Positions 1 to 12,542 of a stretch of 64,000 nt of DNA are shown piece by piece. The stretch is from positions 12,214,001 through 12,278,000 of the forward strand of contig OX579637.1 in NCBI GenBank assembly GCA_951230915.1. The letters run 5' to 3'. The number at the start of each line of letters is the position of its first letter. Position 1 is the first letter of the stretch. The notes beneath the pieces were generated by a model that was given only the letters and a program-made list of their open reading frames with translations, was not told where the DNA came from and made no database searches. Origin of the DNA: Antitrichia curtipendula (lineage: Eukaryota; Streptophyta; Bryopsida; Hypnales; Leucodontaceae). The translations under genes and the position numbers were made by a program.

Positions 1-3000
1 TTTGTAGAAGGTCATTTGTCATGTAGGCTTCACTTAAGGCCATCCACACGTAGTGTTCAAAGCAAGCTGGAGGAAGTTCATGCTGGTGTACAACATCATC
101 AAAGGAGACCGCATAAATTTCTTTCCTTTGAACTAATCACTTTCAAGTCACACATGCTAGTCGTTGAGGAGGAGAAAAGACAATTGCACTCCTCTAGAAG
201 TTGTAGAGCTACTGCGGCTTTTGACTACCTTTTTCCTTGATGGTGACACTATTCCTTCAAATCAAGGCCTGGAAAACAAAATTTAAGGAACAAACTCTAC
301 TTAACATTGACATCGTCCTATGAAAGTACATAAACCACTATTGCCTTTCATTTCTTCCTTCACACAAGTACGTCAGCCAATAATGCTTATGAACTATAGT
401 TACAAATGTAGCTTTATCATCTACGGTGCTTCATAACATGAAGCACACATGAATGCATGCGTCATATTGGGATTTTTGGACTATATTGGCTTTATGATTG
501 CATGTTCAGTACAGTGTGACTAAATCAATGCTTATGTTCATGTACCTAAGCATTGGCTCATCATAAACTCTATGTAAATTTATAGAGGACATCCTCAAAA
601 TTTGAGAATAAATATACGTCTTCTTTTATTGACCTTGCAACTGCTTCTTGGTGGTTGACTTTTCAAATTGTCCCTTGTTGTCTTGTATTTGCCATTTGAG
701 GCAATTCATGTAGTCTTTGCATTTTTCGTTTCCACAAAGTGCAGAGCTCTTATTTTGCTATCATATTATAAACCTGTGCAAACATTCTGATTAGGTTTTT
801 TGGGTTTAAAGAAACAATTGATAAGCTACTAACAATGTAGCTTGAAACAGCATCACTTAATGGCCTTCCAAAGATTTCCACCATGACAGACGGTGTTCAT
901 GTGTTTCCACATTATTTCCAAGTTCTTGCGGCAGTTGCTAAAAAAAGCCGACACATAAGGGATCAATAAAGAAAGTCTTACACGAACAAACCAGATTTCA
1001 CAACTGCAGATGCTACCTACTTCGCGATCCTTTGTAGCAGTCATGCTAAAAGCCACTGAAATTGAAGTCTTCAACTCTTCATCTGTATTTGGTGTTAGTT
1101 ACTTTTACATTGACCACAAAATGGATATATTCTACACTGATGCTGACCATTTACACAACTTCCATGAGACCAAAGGCATTCCCCCCCAAAACACACTTTG
1201 CCTTCTCTCCTAAGTCCTTGGACAGTATTCATCAATACATACATTGAATGGTAATGAGATCAAGTGCCAAAAGGGTTTTTGTTGTCTCTCAACAAAGAAA
1301 CTATCTGAAAATGAAGATTTAGAATTCTTACATTTGCACTACTTATCGACAGTATACACTCACTCTATTAGTTCTCCTGTTGTATAACATTTCAATGCAA
1401 GATTAGTTAGTCGTAATGCACAGTGCGAATCTGGATTTGGAAGAAGGATTTTCATCTAAACAAACCTCCCTGTCACTCAGAATGACTGCATCAACCATAT
1501 GGACCTCTACATAATAAAGTTTAAGGCAAAATCAACAAATGAATTTTTCAAAAAGCTACATCACCGACCACCTAATATACTAAAACATCCTACTAATGCC
1601 AACTACATATTGAAACTCTTGCATTCACAAAAGCAAAAAAATTGATGACACTGCAGACTTGAAATTGAAAAAATCCACATTACAAAATGCTTTGTATGCA
1701 AATCACGTTGACGTTCATGAAATGATGTCCCCATAGTAAGGGCTTCTACCTGATTTAAGAATAACAAACTCACATAGCGTGCAAAGATAACTGTAACTCG
1801 GTATGACAATTGCTACGATGAAATTGTCATTTCTTCACTTGCTAGCATTGAGAGCTGGATTGATTTCTCTCTTTAGGTACTCGCTTGTGGTTATTGATAG
1901 CTTTGCCAACTAGAATTGAACACATTGGGTGACAGTCTAAGTGCCTTAGCAATCTGTAGGCAAGCCGCCTCAATTGAAGAATTAAGTCTGCCTCCGCACA
2001 AGATAGAATATGTTTTTGAAACACACTCATCATTTGCATCATTTTGAAAAGGAGACACTAAAATAAATAAATATATATTGATTCAATAACATCAATTGCA
2101 CGGTCGCTGTGACACATTCAAACTAGGGCTTAAGGAAGACGTTTGCATTGTTCTTGAAGAGACTATTGGAACATGAAGATCAATATTTTTCATGTGACTT
2201 CATCACCTCCTCATATCTGCAAATTTTGTAAAGTCTTCTAACTTGCCGCCGACGGGAAAGTGATGGCAATCTATACCCCAGTTTCATCCTCATGGTGGAA
2301 ATCATCAGTGAAGACGACACTTGAGTTCAATTGTATCTACATACATAATTGAACTCACATACAACTGCCACTAGGCCATACTACAAAATGAGAGTACTAA
2401 ACAAATGCACATATCTAATTCAATAACGACCCACTAACCTATCAGTAGGAGTTATGAAATTACAACAACTTCTATTCACATTCACTCAGCTTCGTTGCTT
2501 TCAAGCATACTACATGCCGCCACAACCAACTTTTACGTCAAAGACTGATCGAGCCATTTCCTGAAGTGACCATATACATATAAGCACATCACTACCATCA
2601 CTACCATTCAGTGTGAAACACCATTGACAATCACTTGGGGTGCTCCTATTTTTCTAAATACCATCATGAATAAATCAAAGTGAGTACGTACGACACCACT
2701 TCAATTCACAAAAATAACAATAAAAGAAAATCACATACCTTCTGTACCAAATGTCCTTTCATTCTTAACATTGTGATCCTTGTTGAGAAACACTGTTGAC
2801 ATACTACTCAAACTACTATTGATTTGTGTTTAACATACTACATTATAAATCTACATTAAGAAATTTCCACATTAACACTTCAAAAAATCTTACTTCCATT
2901 CGTCTCTTTGGAGGTTGAAACATTGCTTTTGGTTGCGGGTATGCTCACAACTCATCTTTCATATTCACAAGACTGAATTATTCATTAAAAAAATGAACCT

Positions 3001-5725
3001 GTACTAGTTTACACATAAATTGATCACATTGACACCATGTTTTTCTCACCTAAAATATTAAGGTCTCACACTCATCTTAGAATTTTGATTGCAATTTGGT
3101 GCACATACTTTAATAGTCAACCACTTGCAAGGATCTCCAAGTAGCACTAGAGTATGACGACCTCTACCAAAAGCTAGAAATTATTCACATAAACAAATGT
3201 AAGAAAGACCATGCACCAAGCACAATTTTTGTCCCACGCTGCACGTATTTAGAACATTCACGCTAGAACCATTGCATGCCCTACCGTGCATATTGGCGAC
3301 TTGAATTCACTCTTACCTAGAGAAATGAAGTTGCTTCAAATTCCTCTACAGTCTTATTCTCTGCACCTTCAACTTCAGAAGGAAGAAAAGCACTGTCATC
3401 TGACTAACTCCAACATCTCCTGTGATTCCACGGTTTTAGGATTTAACTGCTTGCAAGAATGCCAAATGCCCTCTAAATGGAAATCTGAAGTTACATTTGT
3501 GACATTAAAACCAGGTCTGCCACATAATGGACTTCACAACCTACCTATAGTACTTGCAGTACAACAGTTTCCACCAACAATGACAACAAGGGCAAGTACA
3601 GGAACGATCTCCAGTTTGGACACAATGGGAAGGCAAGGACATCTCCTTCACTACCTTCTCTTTGTCCTTAGAATTTGTAGTAGCTGCGCTGACAATGTAG
3701 TTCTCCACTATGTGATGCATAAACGAGAGAAAAACCTATACAAAGGGACAAGTTCATTACACTTTTTTCAAACAACAGAATTCAAGCTTCATGAACAAAA
3801 TAAATTTTCCCACCAACATCACCACTCCACCCTCTCGAAATCAACAAAAAAACAAACATCAAACATGATAAATGATTTGTTCAAGCGATTTGCTCTTTAT
3901 GATACCTATCTGTGAATGCAATGCAGCAAACGCATATGTGAACAACAAAAATGAAAGCAAAAATGTGCTCCTCTTAGTAGAATTGAACCACCATCGTCCA
4001 CTTTGTAAAATGAACGTAACATCTCTCTCTCCAAGCATGCTATCTTTGAACCAAAGCGCAATATCATCTCAATCTCTTCATTCAAAATCGCAGTGGGAGC
4101 ATTCCTAATCAGATTCTAAGAATGCGTGTCTCTGCCCAATTTGAACAAGTACACTAGCATGGCAGTATACATTGATAAACCTTGACAACATTTGCTAGGG
4201 CATGAAATGATGTCCATGGAACAAAAGACATCAAGGCATTCATTTCTCTCTTGTCATAGAGAATTTTGGAATTCATTAATATATATAGTGGCCATTCTAT
4301 GAGCAATATATGTAAACAACCCTGAATCCTAAAATCCTAAACCACAACATATTGAAATGCTTCATAGGTTTCCAAACAATTAAGTATCAAACTAGCTGAT
4401 TGCATCTTCTTTTGTGTATACACCAACGTTGGCAGTGGCATCTTTTGCCTTCACATCAAGTTCAACTGTCAAATACTGCGACAAAACATGTAGCTGCTTT
4501 GGTGTTCTGCAGCCTCCATCTGGAGCCATCTACTGGCTTGTAACATATTAGAAACTCACTAGTATACATGCAAATTCAATTCAATTTAGCCTGCAATGTT
4601 CATTTCATTCATGACAAGGTTTTGCAAAGATCTAGTGGTACATCTTGTAAAGTCTTCTGCTAAAGAAAACAAATTCCTGACTCAAATGCATCCCAAAAAA
4701 ATCCCATACTCGGAATTCATTTTTGCTAAGAACCACAAACAACAAGCGCCAGTAAGTTACCTTCAGCCAGCGCAGTGTTGCCAAAGTGGTCAAATTATTG
4801 TGAGGTCAGTCTTGAATTTGAAGTTTAACACTGATGCAAACTGACAACAGCAAAATTGATTTTTATACTCTACAAATACATAAACAAACGCCATACAGAA
4901 GCAACAGTTTGAAATTTGGTTTGCAAGATAAATAGGCAGTAGGAAAAATACATTTTGTACAACGGGCGACTTAAATTCACAATACAATGGGTGTCTAGTC
5001 CCAATATGGCATCCGTAAGTATTATTGTGAAATAGTTTCTCAGCCCTACCCAGTACTACGTTGTACACATTGACCATTATATAAAAGGAACTCTTTACTA
5101 ACACACATGCAAAAAATCTCTGCTAAATCCAACACTGAAGGTTGTTGTCCACATTATTCTTTTAAAAAGAGATCAGTTTCCATAATGGTACTGAATGATT
5201 ATTTTCACAAAAACATAGGTATTTCAAGGTACCATACATCTACCCTATAACACTTGCATAACCACACAAAACATTTATATATGTAAAAACCCCCAGCAGT
5301 GTACTCTGTTTGTTGTGACTTAACAATTGAACAAACTTTTACACACATAAACTACAAACAACTATTACACATGTAATACTTTACAAACCTCCACGGTGAA
5401 TGGAAGTATACAACTACGAGAGCAGTTGAAGGGAATACTGTAATTTAGCTTTAGTGAGAAACAAATTGAGACCTCCTACTCGAATGACCCTTCTCAAACA
5501 TGAGGGGGATCTTCCTTTGCTATAGCCACTGTATTGTTGTTCATTCAACCTTGATTACATTGAGCTTCCATGTGCCTTCCCAAAACCTTCTGCTACATTT
5601 TGGCATGGCCTACACTTGTTGCCGTTGATATCCCAGCTCAGTATCCCATCTGAGCCAACAAATGCCAACATTCTTGAACCAGTGAACCACGACCTCTTTC
5701 AAGTAAGATGAAGATGAGAATCATT
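1..5725 (-). pseudogene. Unrecognised multi-exon gene, exons only, runs off left edge
   Basis: I do not recognise the product. Several short stretches on the minus strand read like exons. One at about 125-1 is fully open and includes EIYAVSFDDVVHQ and CFEHYVWMALSEAY. Another at 3735-3545 has an AG acceptor and GTAGGT donor and carries a cysteine-rich CTCPCCHCWWKLLYC. It joins in phase, across a roughly 60-base intron, to 3487-3296 (RFPFRGHLAFLQAV). Others lie near 2020-1850, 3170-3110 (FGRGRHTLVLLGDPCKW), 4125-3960 (EEIEMILRFGSKIACLE), 4518-4381 (QYLTVELDVKAKDATANV) and 5720-5440 (MLAFVGSDGILSWDING). The cysteine-rich segment suggests metal binding. A few in-frame TAA and TAG codons suggest decay. 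It may continue upstream into the Arg/Ser-rich segment at 6.3-7.9 kb. That these exons form one gene is inference, and the long gaps between them look like introns with no other content I can see. Confidence 0.4.
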
Positions 5726-6289
5726 CATTTTGTAGACAAAATACGTTAATATGCTTTCTCTATCAGTTACAAAATTAATTGTGATGTGCTTCCTTCTCTT
5801 ACCGCCCCTCCATCATAGTTGTCTTGTCTTCATACAATAGCTTCTAACCGCAATTGAGCCTGAGATGAAGAGCCTTTTGAGTTATCACCTCTAAGAGTTT
5901 GAAGTTGAACTTCCAATTGGGTGATTTGTTCCTATCTAGATGTTAACTGCAATGTAATAGCTGCTCCTTTTTGTATCTCCCTTGCACTTTCTAGTAGAAA
6001 ACAATTTTTTTCTTTTTTCTGCATTTCAGCCCTTGCCTTAGTGATCTTTAGAAATTACTACTACAACATTCTATATTCTTGGGTTACCAAACACATTGAC
6101 AAAGAGAATGTTAAAGAAGACACACAAGTAGTATTTGAAAACCAAAGTCAAAGGAAAAAACTTGTACAACATTCACTTTGTTGTTGTACCCGCCCTCACT
6201 ACTGTTTTCTTCGTCAACAACTTCCTTCAATCGCTTACGCATTCTCTGATCCTTGTTATCACATTCTTTACTTTTACAATTGAAATTCA

Positions 6290-7865
6290 AGTGGACCTCT
6301 GAGAATTTTTTTACCATATTCTTTTTGTCGTTCCATTTCCTCAGCCAATTCTTTAGGGTTTGGCTACCTACTATATGCTTCCGCCAGTCTCTCACACAAT
6401 GCTTCCTCTCCTATAGCACCGGTCCTTCCCAGTGTTCGGTGGCATGCATTTGCATAACGTCCAAGTTTAGTTCTGTCTTCATGCTGCTGACTTTGAGCAA
6501 GTTTCTTGAGTCTTATCCAAACTTTATTGTCTACAGTTATTGGTCGCTCCACACCCTTTTTGACCAATGCTATTAGTTCTCTTCTTGGTTACTGCCTTAC
6601 CCAACAACCTTCTCAGATGGTCTTGATTGAGATCTCCAGAATACTTGAAGTGGTCTAGGCGGTCCTTCAGTATGCACATGTCATCATAAAATTGCTTTCT
6701 AATGTGCATGCATGAAGGATCTAGCCAGCCGGCTAATTTATTAACTTCTGCCATCCATGTTGGTCTTCCCGGTCCATAAAGTATTTCGTCGCCGTTCAAC
6801 GTCAAGTAGAACGGTTTCTTCCCTCTTTTTTTTTATTCAGACCTTTTTTTTTTGCGGCTTGCAACCTTCTACCATCTACTTCTTCTATCCGCTGATGCAG
6901 ATGATATGGCCAAGTCGTTGGTTTTCATTGTTTCCTCTCCCTTTTCCATTCTGAAGACCCTCTCTTGTGATGGCAAATCTAGAAGAATAGAAGAAGACCT
7001 TGATTTCTCAAGAGTTCCACTCCTTCTCCGACGTATACGTCTAAGGTCTGGTGAGTATGACCTCCTCTGCTTGTACTTGCTATCATTAACTAGTAAATCC
7101 CAACTGCGACAATGCACTCGTTTGTCAATATTCTCCCTCCCATGACCTCTACCATCTGTTGTTTAGAAAAATTTGTAATATTGTAAGTAGATAAGAATAT
7201 ATAACATATTTGAACATTATTTTTTTGTCTATTTCAAACAAATAATACAAGCACAGTTGCATACTCCTTGTGCTAAGGTTTCACAGAAAAGTTCCACTTC
7301 GTACACACTTCTTTTTTTCATTCAATGTATACAATATAGGACCTATGTAGGTCTCCTACAAATAGTGCTAGTGATATAGTAATACATGTAGCTGCTGTTT
7401 GACAGACAATTCTCTAAGGAAATTTAATCATGTCTATCCATAGATAGGTCAACAAAGGCAATGCCTTTCATGAGATTATATGGCTTTGATTTGAAACTCT
7501 GACATCGTCACACCATGCCAATAGAATTCATTGACTACTAATATTTTGAATGACATAGTTCAACAGTAGGAGAGCGTGGGAATGGTGACCTCACAAACTC
7601 TTGTTTCGGAATTGATGACTGTTGCTTTCTTTGTCATACTTTGTAGACCTCCTGGACTCCTCTCTTCTTTTGTCATGCATGGAACTCCTTGAAGCACTCC
7701 GTGTTGGACTTCTTGATCCTACTCTTAGAATTTCTTTGGATAGATTCTCCTTAGACCTCCTCTGCATTGAGTTAGGAGACTGTACAAGCCATAGGCAACG
7801 TCCTTTTGCAGAGAAAATTTGTGGGCTTTTCTCTCTCTTTCTAGAAACCTACAAGAGAAATTGGA
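6290..7865 (-). pseudogene. Arg/Ser-rich protein pseudogene, two segments
   Basis: Minus-strand exon-like segment 7865-7590 follows an AG acceptor (CTTGTAG) and contains SRSPTRSASRSSMHDKRR. Segment 7130-6570 continues with RRSYSPDLRRIRRRRSG and, in the same frame after one TAG and one TAA, GPGRPTWMAEVNKLAGW. A one-base frame change near 6575 then leads to KVWIRLKKLAQSQQHEDRT and GRYANACHRTLGR. Alternating Arg/Ser stretches resemble RS domains of splicing-related nuclear proteins, but no RNA-recognition motif is visible. The downstream helical part is not recognised. The two stops are C-to-T relatives of CAG and CAA. It could be the 5' part of the gene whose exons lie at 1-5.7 kb, since it has the same strand and order. 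Function is unassigned. Confidence 0.4.
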
Positions 7866-7964
7866 ATGACAAGTTAGCGGAGAATAGCATAGAAATTAAC
7901 GTGGAACCTAACAAAATGGAGATAGGTTTTTAAAATTATTTCATTGTAAACTTAGCAAACTTTA

Positions 7965-8759
7965 GAGGTTGTTTTGGCATAGTAGAAGAACTTTTTTGAA
8001 AAGATATTGAACTAAAAAAAGCTAGTAGTTCAAAAAAGCTTTCATCTCCAAAATTCCATTCGAAATTTGGAGATTTTCCTCAAAAGTTTTGGACAAAGTT
8101 TAGAGAGAGGTTAGGAAATCATCACTTTTGACATTATTGACATTTTTTAACATCCTCTCTGAATTTTGTTCATAGCTTTTGATTGAAGGATCAAAACTTC
8201 AAACAGATTATTGGAGATGAAAGTTTTCTAGAATTTACAACTTCTCTTAGTTTAAAATTTTTTCCAAAAAATTCTTTTACTACACCAAAACAGCTTCAAA
8301 AGTCTTCTGAATTTACCGAAAAATCAATTTCCAATACTTCTCTAAAATTTGTTCATAACTTTTGATTGGAGATTTGAAATCTCAAAAAAATTGTTGGAGA
8401 TGAACTTTGGTTTAATTCCACAACTTTTTTTAGTTGAAATCTCTTTGAAAAATGTTCATTTATTATGTGCAAATGACCTCCAAAGCCTGCTGACTTTATG
8501 CAACACCGAAATGTGCACTTAATTTTTTTTTTAAATACATTGTAAAATGAAGATGTCAAGAGATTCTAAAAACTTCCAAAAGATTCTAGAAGATTCAATA
8601 AGTATTCAACAAAAATCTATTGATTTTGTCACTGATTGTCCAAATCAAGAAAAAAAAATGTTGCCATTAACAAAAAAACGTGAAATCGGACATTGCAGTA
8701 CCCAAATCAACATAAATATGTTGATTTTTTGTTAATTTGGACGTCATTTTCTACTAGTG
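7965..8759. mobile_element. Truncated CACTA-type element, right end only
   Basis: The right terminus reads TTTTCTACTAGTG at 8747-8759. It is preceded by TTGTTAATTTGGACGTCAT, the same terminus and subterminal motif as the complete element at 43020-44561. The interior (7965-8500) is a diverged foldback of the same type: segments beginning TTTGGCATAGTAG and ending with the reverse complement. I cannot find the left terminus (CACTAGTAG), and the part of the host gene that should lie beyond it is missing. A deletion or rearrangement has therefore removed the left side. There is no transposase, so the element was non-autonomous. Confidence 0.7.
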
Positions 8760-8762
8760 ATA

Positions 8763-9730
8763 CAAGTGGAAGAGGAAGGGCCCAATTGGGATTGCCTTCA
8801 TGTTTCGTAAAGAGATGACCATTTTCTCGACTAGGTCCTTCACTATTCCTGCCTAGAATATTTTCCTCTCCCCACTCAACGCTCCGAAGATCATATTAGC
8901 CCAAGTTACTGTGATCCGGTTTGGACGTTCCGGGTACAATATTGGGACTACAAACTCCAGCATCCTCCTTTCTCTCCCTATCTTGCTATTGGCTAGTGCA
9001 TAGCTGTCCTTAGCATGGGGAGGATTAGAAAATTTACCTTCCGCAAACTTGTCTGTACGCGAAGCCATCCCTTCTCCCGGACACAAAAATTCATATACCT
9101 TCTTCCACGTCTCAATTATCCACTTTCTAGGTAGAGTGCGATTGATCTTTGCCCACTCATTTGACTGCTTGCCCAACAACTCTTGAATCATCTCTTCGCT
9201 CTTCAAACTCCAGAGGTGACTAAGAAACCCCGCTACTCCAATTTGGCTCAGATCCTCCTCCAACTGTTTCCTCTCTCTCTCATCCTTCGGAATGGCTGGA
9301 TAGATGTTCTTGATCTTCAGGGCGCCAGACCCACTGCCTTCCACCTTCACCATCTCTCCCTCAAAGATATGTTTCCCTCCACAAACCTCGCACAATCCCT
9401 CAGGAACTGCAAAGCAATAGGATCCTTCCTCTCTGCCGGATCTAGAAACTATGAACTTGCTTTCCTCTTACACCTTCACACTTCCTAACAACTCTAAGCG
9501 CTCAAAGGGTGCTGCAAACATTAGAACGAGAAAGTAGAGTGGATGTCTCGACTCCTGGATCATCTTCTCTAGCTTGATTCCTAGCCGTTTAGATTTCCTA
9601 TTTTTGCCGTCATCCTGGGAGGATCTGACCGTTGAATGGTCATCCCTAATTTCCGATAGAGCCGTTGGATCCAAGAAATGCTCTACTGGCTTCCGGTAGG
9701 TCCCACAACCTCTTCCGTTACGTGTCTGAA
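8763..9730 (-). pseudogene. Family A gene, truncated by the CACTA fragment
   Basis: The open minus-strand frame from about 9730 continues through one TAA near 9468 to a TAG near 8857 and reaches the CACTA end at 8759. It includes LCEVCGGKHIFEGEM, PKDERERKQLEEDL, IETWKKVYEF, RTDKFAEGKFSNP and IFGALSGERK. These match, segment by segment, the gene at 40863-44758 (for example GKxSNx, ExWxxVYxF, FGALSGxRK). The two are therefore paralogs of one repeated family that I do not recognise. The TAG after GERKIF replaces a Trp seen in the paralog (TGG to TAG). The 3' half of the gene is absent beyond the element. A predicted helical, charged protein; function unknown. Confidence 0.55.
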
Positions 9731-9734
9731 CACG

Positions 9735-9996
9735 ACCCTAGCATTTTGAGATATTCTCAAGTACAGATCCGGATCCTCTTACAGTTCCGGTTCTCGGTAA
9801 AAACAGGAAATCTTAACTTCCTGTTAACCTAATTATCTCTCTATCACTACACCTATTGAATGTTAATCTTGATAAGATTCTTAGTTTACACCTCTATGAA
9901 CCAAAAAAAATGTACCAATACTAACTCGTTCCTCCAACTTTCTAGGTAATTAGGCTAATCTTCACATTTTGGTCTACAACAATTTGGAGCGTCGAC
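9735..9996. other. Intergenic, likely 5' flank of family A gene
   Basis: There is no coding feature here. The stretch resembles 45120-45300, the corresponding flank of the second family A copy: both contain a TCCGGTTCT segment and, further out, TTCTAGGTAA. The shared flank suggests that both genes belong to a repeated unit. Confidence 0.3.
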
Positions 9997-11765
9997 ATGA
10001 TACTGTACTTGCTCAAAGGCGGTTTAATTGAGAAATTGGAGTACGAAATTATAATGCTCAAGGAAAAAAATCTCAAAGATAGATTATATATTTATCTTGA
10101 AATCGACGGAGTCGTGTGTGTAGAAGGGGTTGAGGAAGACAATTGAAGGGAAGTAAGATCCAAAACTGCTATGGATAATCCTCCTCCCATATTCCAAGGC
10201 GCATCCATGCAAACGGAAGGTTGCGAGGTCAAAGAGGTGAAGCGTGAATTAGAGGAGGTAACCCAACAAAACGTCTATTTGGAGTCAAAGTATCAAAAAA
10301 TGATGCGAGTAGTGGAGCTGGATAAATGCTTGCCAAAGAGCAGTTTTGACACTCGTTCATTGACATGAGTTCAAAAACTACAAGACAAACCAACTGTAGT
10401 AACCCCTCCAACGAAGGGGCTTCTCAAATTAACAATGAAGCCGAAGGAGCAATGTGATACCGTGCACTCCGACCTCGTAGCTATTAGAAGGGTGTTTGAA
10501 GTACATTATAGGGGATATATTAAAGTCACATATTGGAGGGACATGGATGCAATGTTCGAGCGGTTGAATGATACTAAGAATGGTGCATTGTAGTCCAACA
10601 ATTGGACCTTGGAACCAGAAGAAGATTAGGCCCCTTACAACACGCATTGAGCACACATCAAAGAGACGGACAAGATAGTAGTGCATGGTGAAAGTTCTAA
10701 TACAAAATTATTGGAGGATAAATGAAGCCTTTGTCTAGTTCATTTTGACCCCGATGGTGCCTTAACCATGGGCCAATGTTGCCACACTTTCCATATCACA
10801 TGCATGATGAAAGCATCCTTTGTTTGTTTAAATTGTCTTGAGTGTTATTCTCCTTTGAGCCTTAGGTTTTACAAAATGGTTGGGCACAAGAAGAGTGTGC
10901 CTCTTAGCCACAAATATAATCGATGGACCCTTCCACTTGACCAAAAGCCATTTCAATTCAAAAATTATGTTCATTGGCGGGCCACCTCTACTTTGGAATT
11001 CAAAAAAACTCATGCATGAACTTTATGAGAACTACAAATTCAAATTAGATGACTTTGTGTGGATGAGGCGCAATAGAGAGGTGGAGTTGCAGGCCAAAGG
11101 TATTGAAGACCTAGAGGCTCGAGAATTGTTTTTTCGTAGCATGGGGGGCATTGGAGCATCTCACATCAAAAGTTCTTTTGATTTCTTGAAAAAGAAGTGC
11201 GGAAAGGAACAAATGGCGTCTGGATAGAAGTGCAACCATTCCAAGAGTTCAATGAGCAGTACGGGGCATACAATCACACTTTAATAGGGAAGTTCCTCTT
11301 TTTGTCAAAATTGAAAGAAGCTGCAAAAATTTGTGCTACTTTGAATGTAGATGGGCAATCAAACACAAAACATGCACTTGTGGAGGTGGCAAGTGCATTT
11401 GATAAGAGGATCACTGACATTATAACGACTTGGAGGGCATTTTTATAGGGCATAGGTCAAGCATTTTGGTTGGTCCTCAGAAATGATGACAAAACGGTCA
11501 ATGCTATGATTGAAAAAATTTATTCGGCTTTGAGAGCGTTGAAGGTAGAAAAAGTAGATTTGTCTTCTACGAGGAAGAATAAACGGAAGATTGAAGACGA
11601 GGATGACTACTCTCCAGAAACTCAATGTCGTGGACATGGATGTCCGATTAGAGGGAGGCACAGGCTCCGGGTCGGGTGGTCCTGAAACTCGCAAAGCAAG
11701 TCAAAGACTTAAGAAACAAGAGGGTGCTTCTCATATTTCCGCGGAAGGTAGCAGTGATACAATAT
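9997..11765 (+). pseudogene. Unrecognised protein with RING-like half finger and coiled coil
   Basis: From ATG 9997 one frame runs to about 10870, broken by TGA at 10144-10146 and four or five later stops (TGA or TAG). All are C-to-T relatives of CGA or CAG. It contains a charged coiled-coil-like stretch (VKEVKRELEEVTQQNVYLES). Near 10780 it has CCHTFHITCMMKASFVCLNC, which resembles the second half of a RING-type zinc site (C-x-H-x-F-x3-C-x8-C-x2-C). After a frameshift it continues at 10880-11224 (NREVELQAKGIEDLEARELF) and again at 11197-11448 and 11470-11685 (KNKRKIEDEDDY). The first half of a RING is not evident, so the ligase reading is weak. Decayed; function unknown. Confidence 0.45.
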
Positions 11766-12099
11766 AGTGTTTGTATTAGAGGGTGACTAGTGAATAGTGT
11801 TTTGTACCTATTTGGATCTCATGAGGATTCAATATTAGTAATGCACAACACTCATGATATGTCATGAGTTGCTTTTAATTAATATATAAATATTTATGCA
11901 ATACAAATATGTTTGGATTTGCTTTTCCATCATGGTAAATTTTGCCTTATTTTTTTGTCAATTATTTTTCTTTTGCATACCTATTGTACAAGATCATACC
12001 TATTGTACATTTGTACAAAATCATTTTATGTTATTGTTATGCTATTTTCTATAACCCCGTGCCTATGAATCATCCCTTTTCATTTGCACCAATATTTCC
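11766..12099. other. AT-rich spacer
   Basis: No gene or clear repeat seen. It lies between the preceding pseudogene and the left GTCCG cluster of the hAT element. Confidence 0.4.
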
Positions 12100-12245
12100 T
12101 TCTTCCCATCCAGTTGTCCATCATTCCATCCGTATTATCCACCTGTCTGGCTTTTTGTCGTCCCGTCCACCCGTTTGCATTTCTGTCCGCTGTTTGCCCG
12201 TCCGCTGTTCCGTTGGCCCAGCTACTCGTCCGTTGTACGCCCAAC
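12100..12245. repeat. GTCCG-rich cluster, probable left subterminal region of hAT
   Basis: At least six CGTCC, TGTCCG or CCGTCCG motifs lie within about 140 bases in otherwise AT-rich DNA, 5' of a hAT transposase. A similar cluster in the same orientation lies beyond its 3' end at 15955-16010. hAT elements such as Ac carry many short subterminal transposase-binding motifs, so this is a plausible equivalent. I could not define the terminal inverted repeat or the 8-bp target duplication. Confidence 0.4.
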
Positions 12246-12542
12246 TGTTATGGGAGGAATTTGTGTTTTTCCTTCCACATGCAACGGTTATTGAAAGATG
12301 AAGACTATAAGAGTCCTAAAATTGACATTTACAAGTACTCCTAAGAAACTGAACGCTAAGATTTCCAAGAGCTAGGAGCTACAATTTTTTATGTCCCTTG
12401 CTTGGTAATTCAAAGTTCAGTGGATAGGGGGCTTTGTTTTTCAAGGCTTTGTACACACACATTATATTTCATTTTTGAACAATTTTATCCAACTATTACA
12501 TTTGTGTTTTGATTCCAATATAAAGAGCCTAAAACACTCACC

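Noticed and set aside
853..1074. Small minus frame with Cys and Trp residues
   Set aside because: Part may be an exon of the left-edge gene, but two frames look equally plausible, so no separate call was made.
3286..3915. 209-codon plus-strand open frame
   Set aside because: It starts at a non-ATG codon, has low-information composition, and lies opposite minus-strand segments with better exon features and splice sites.
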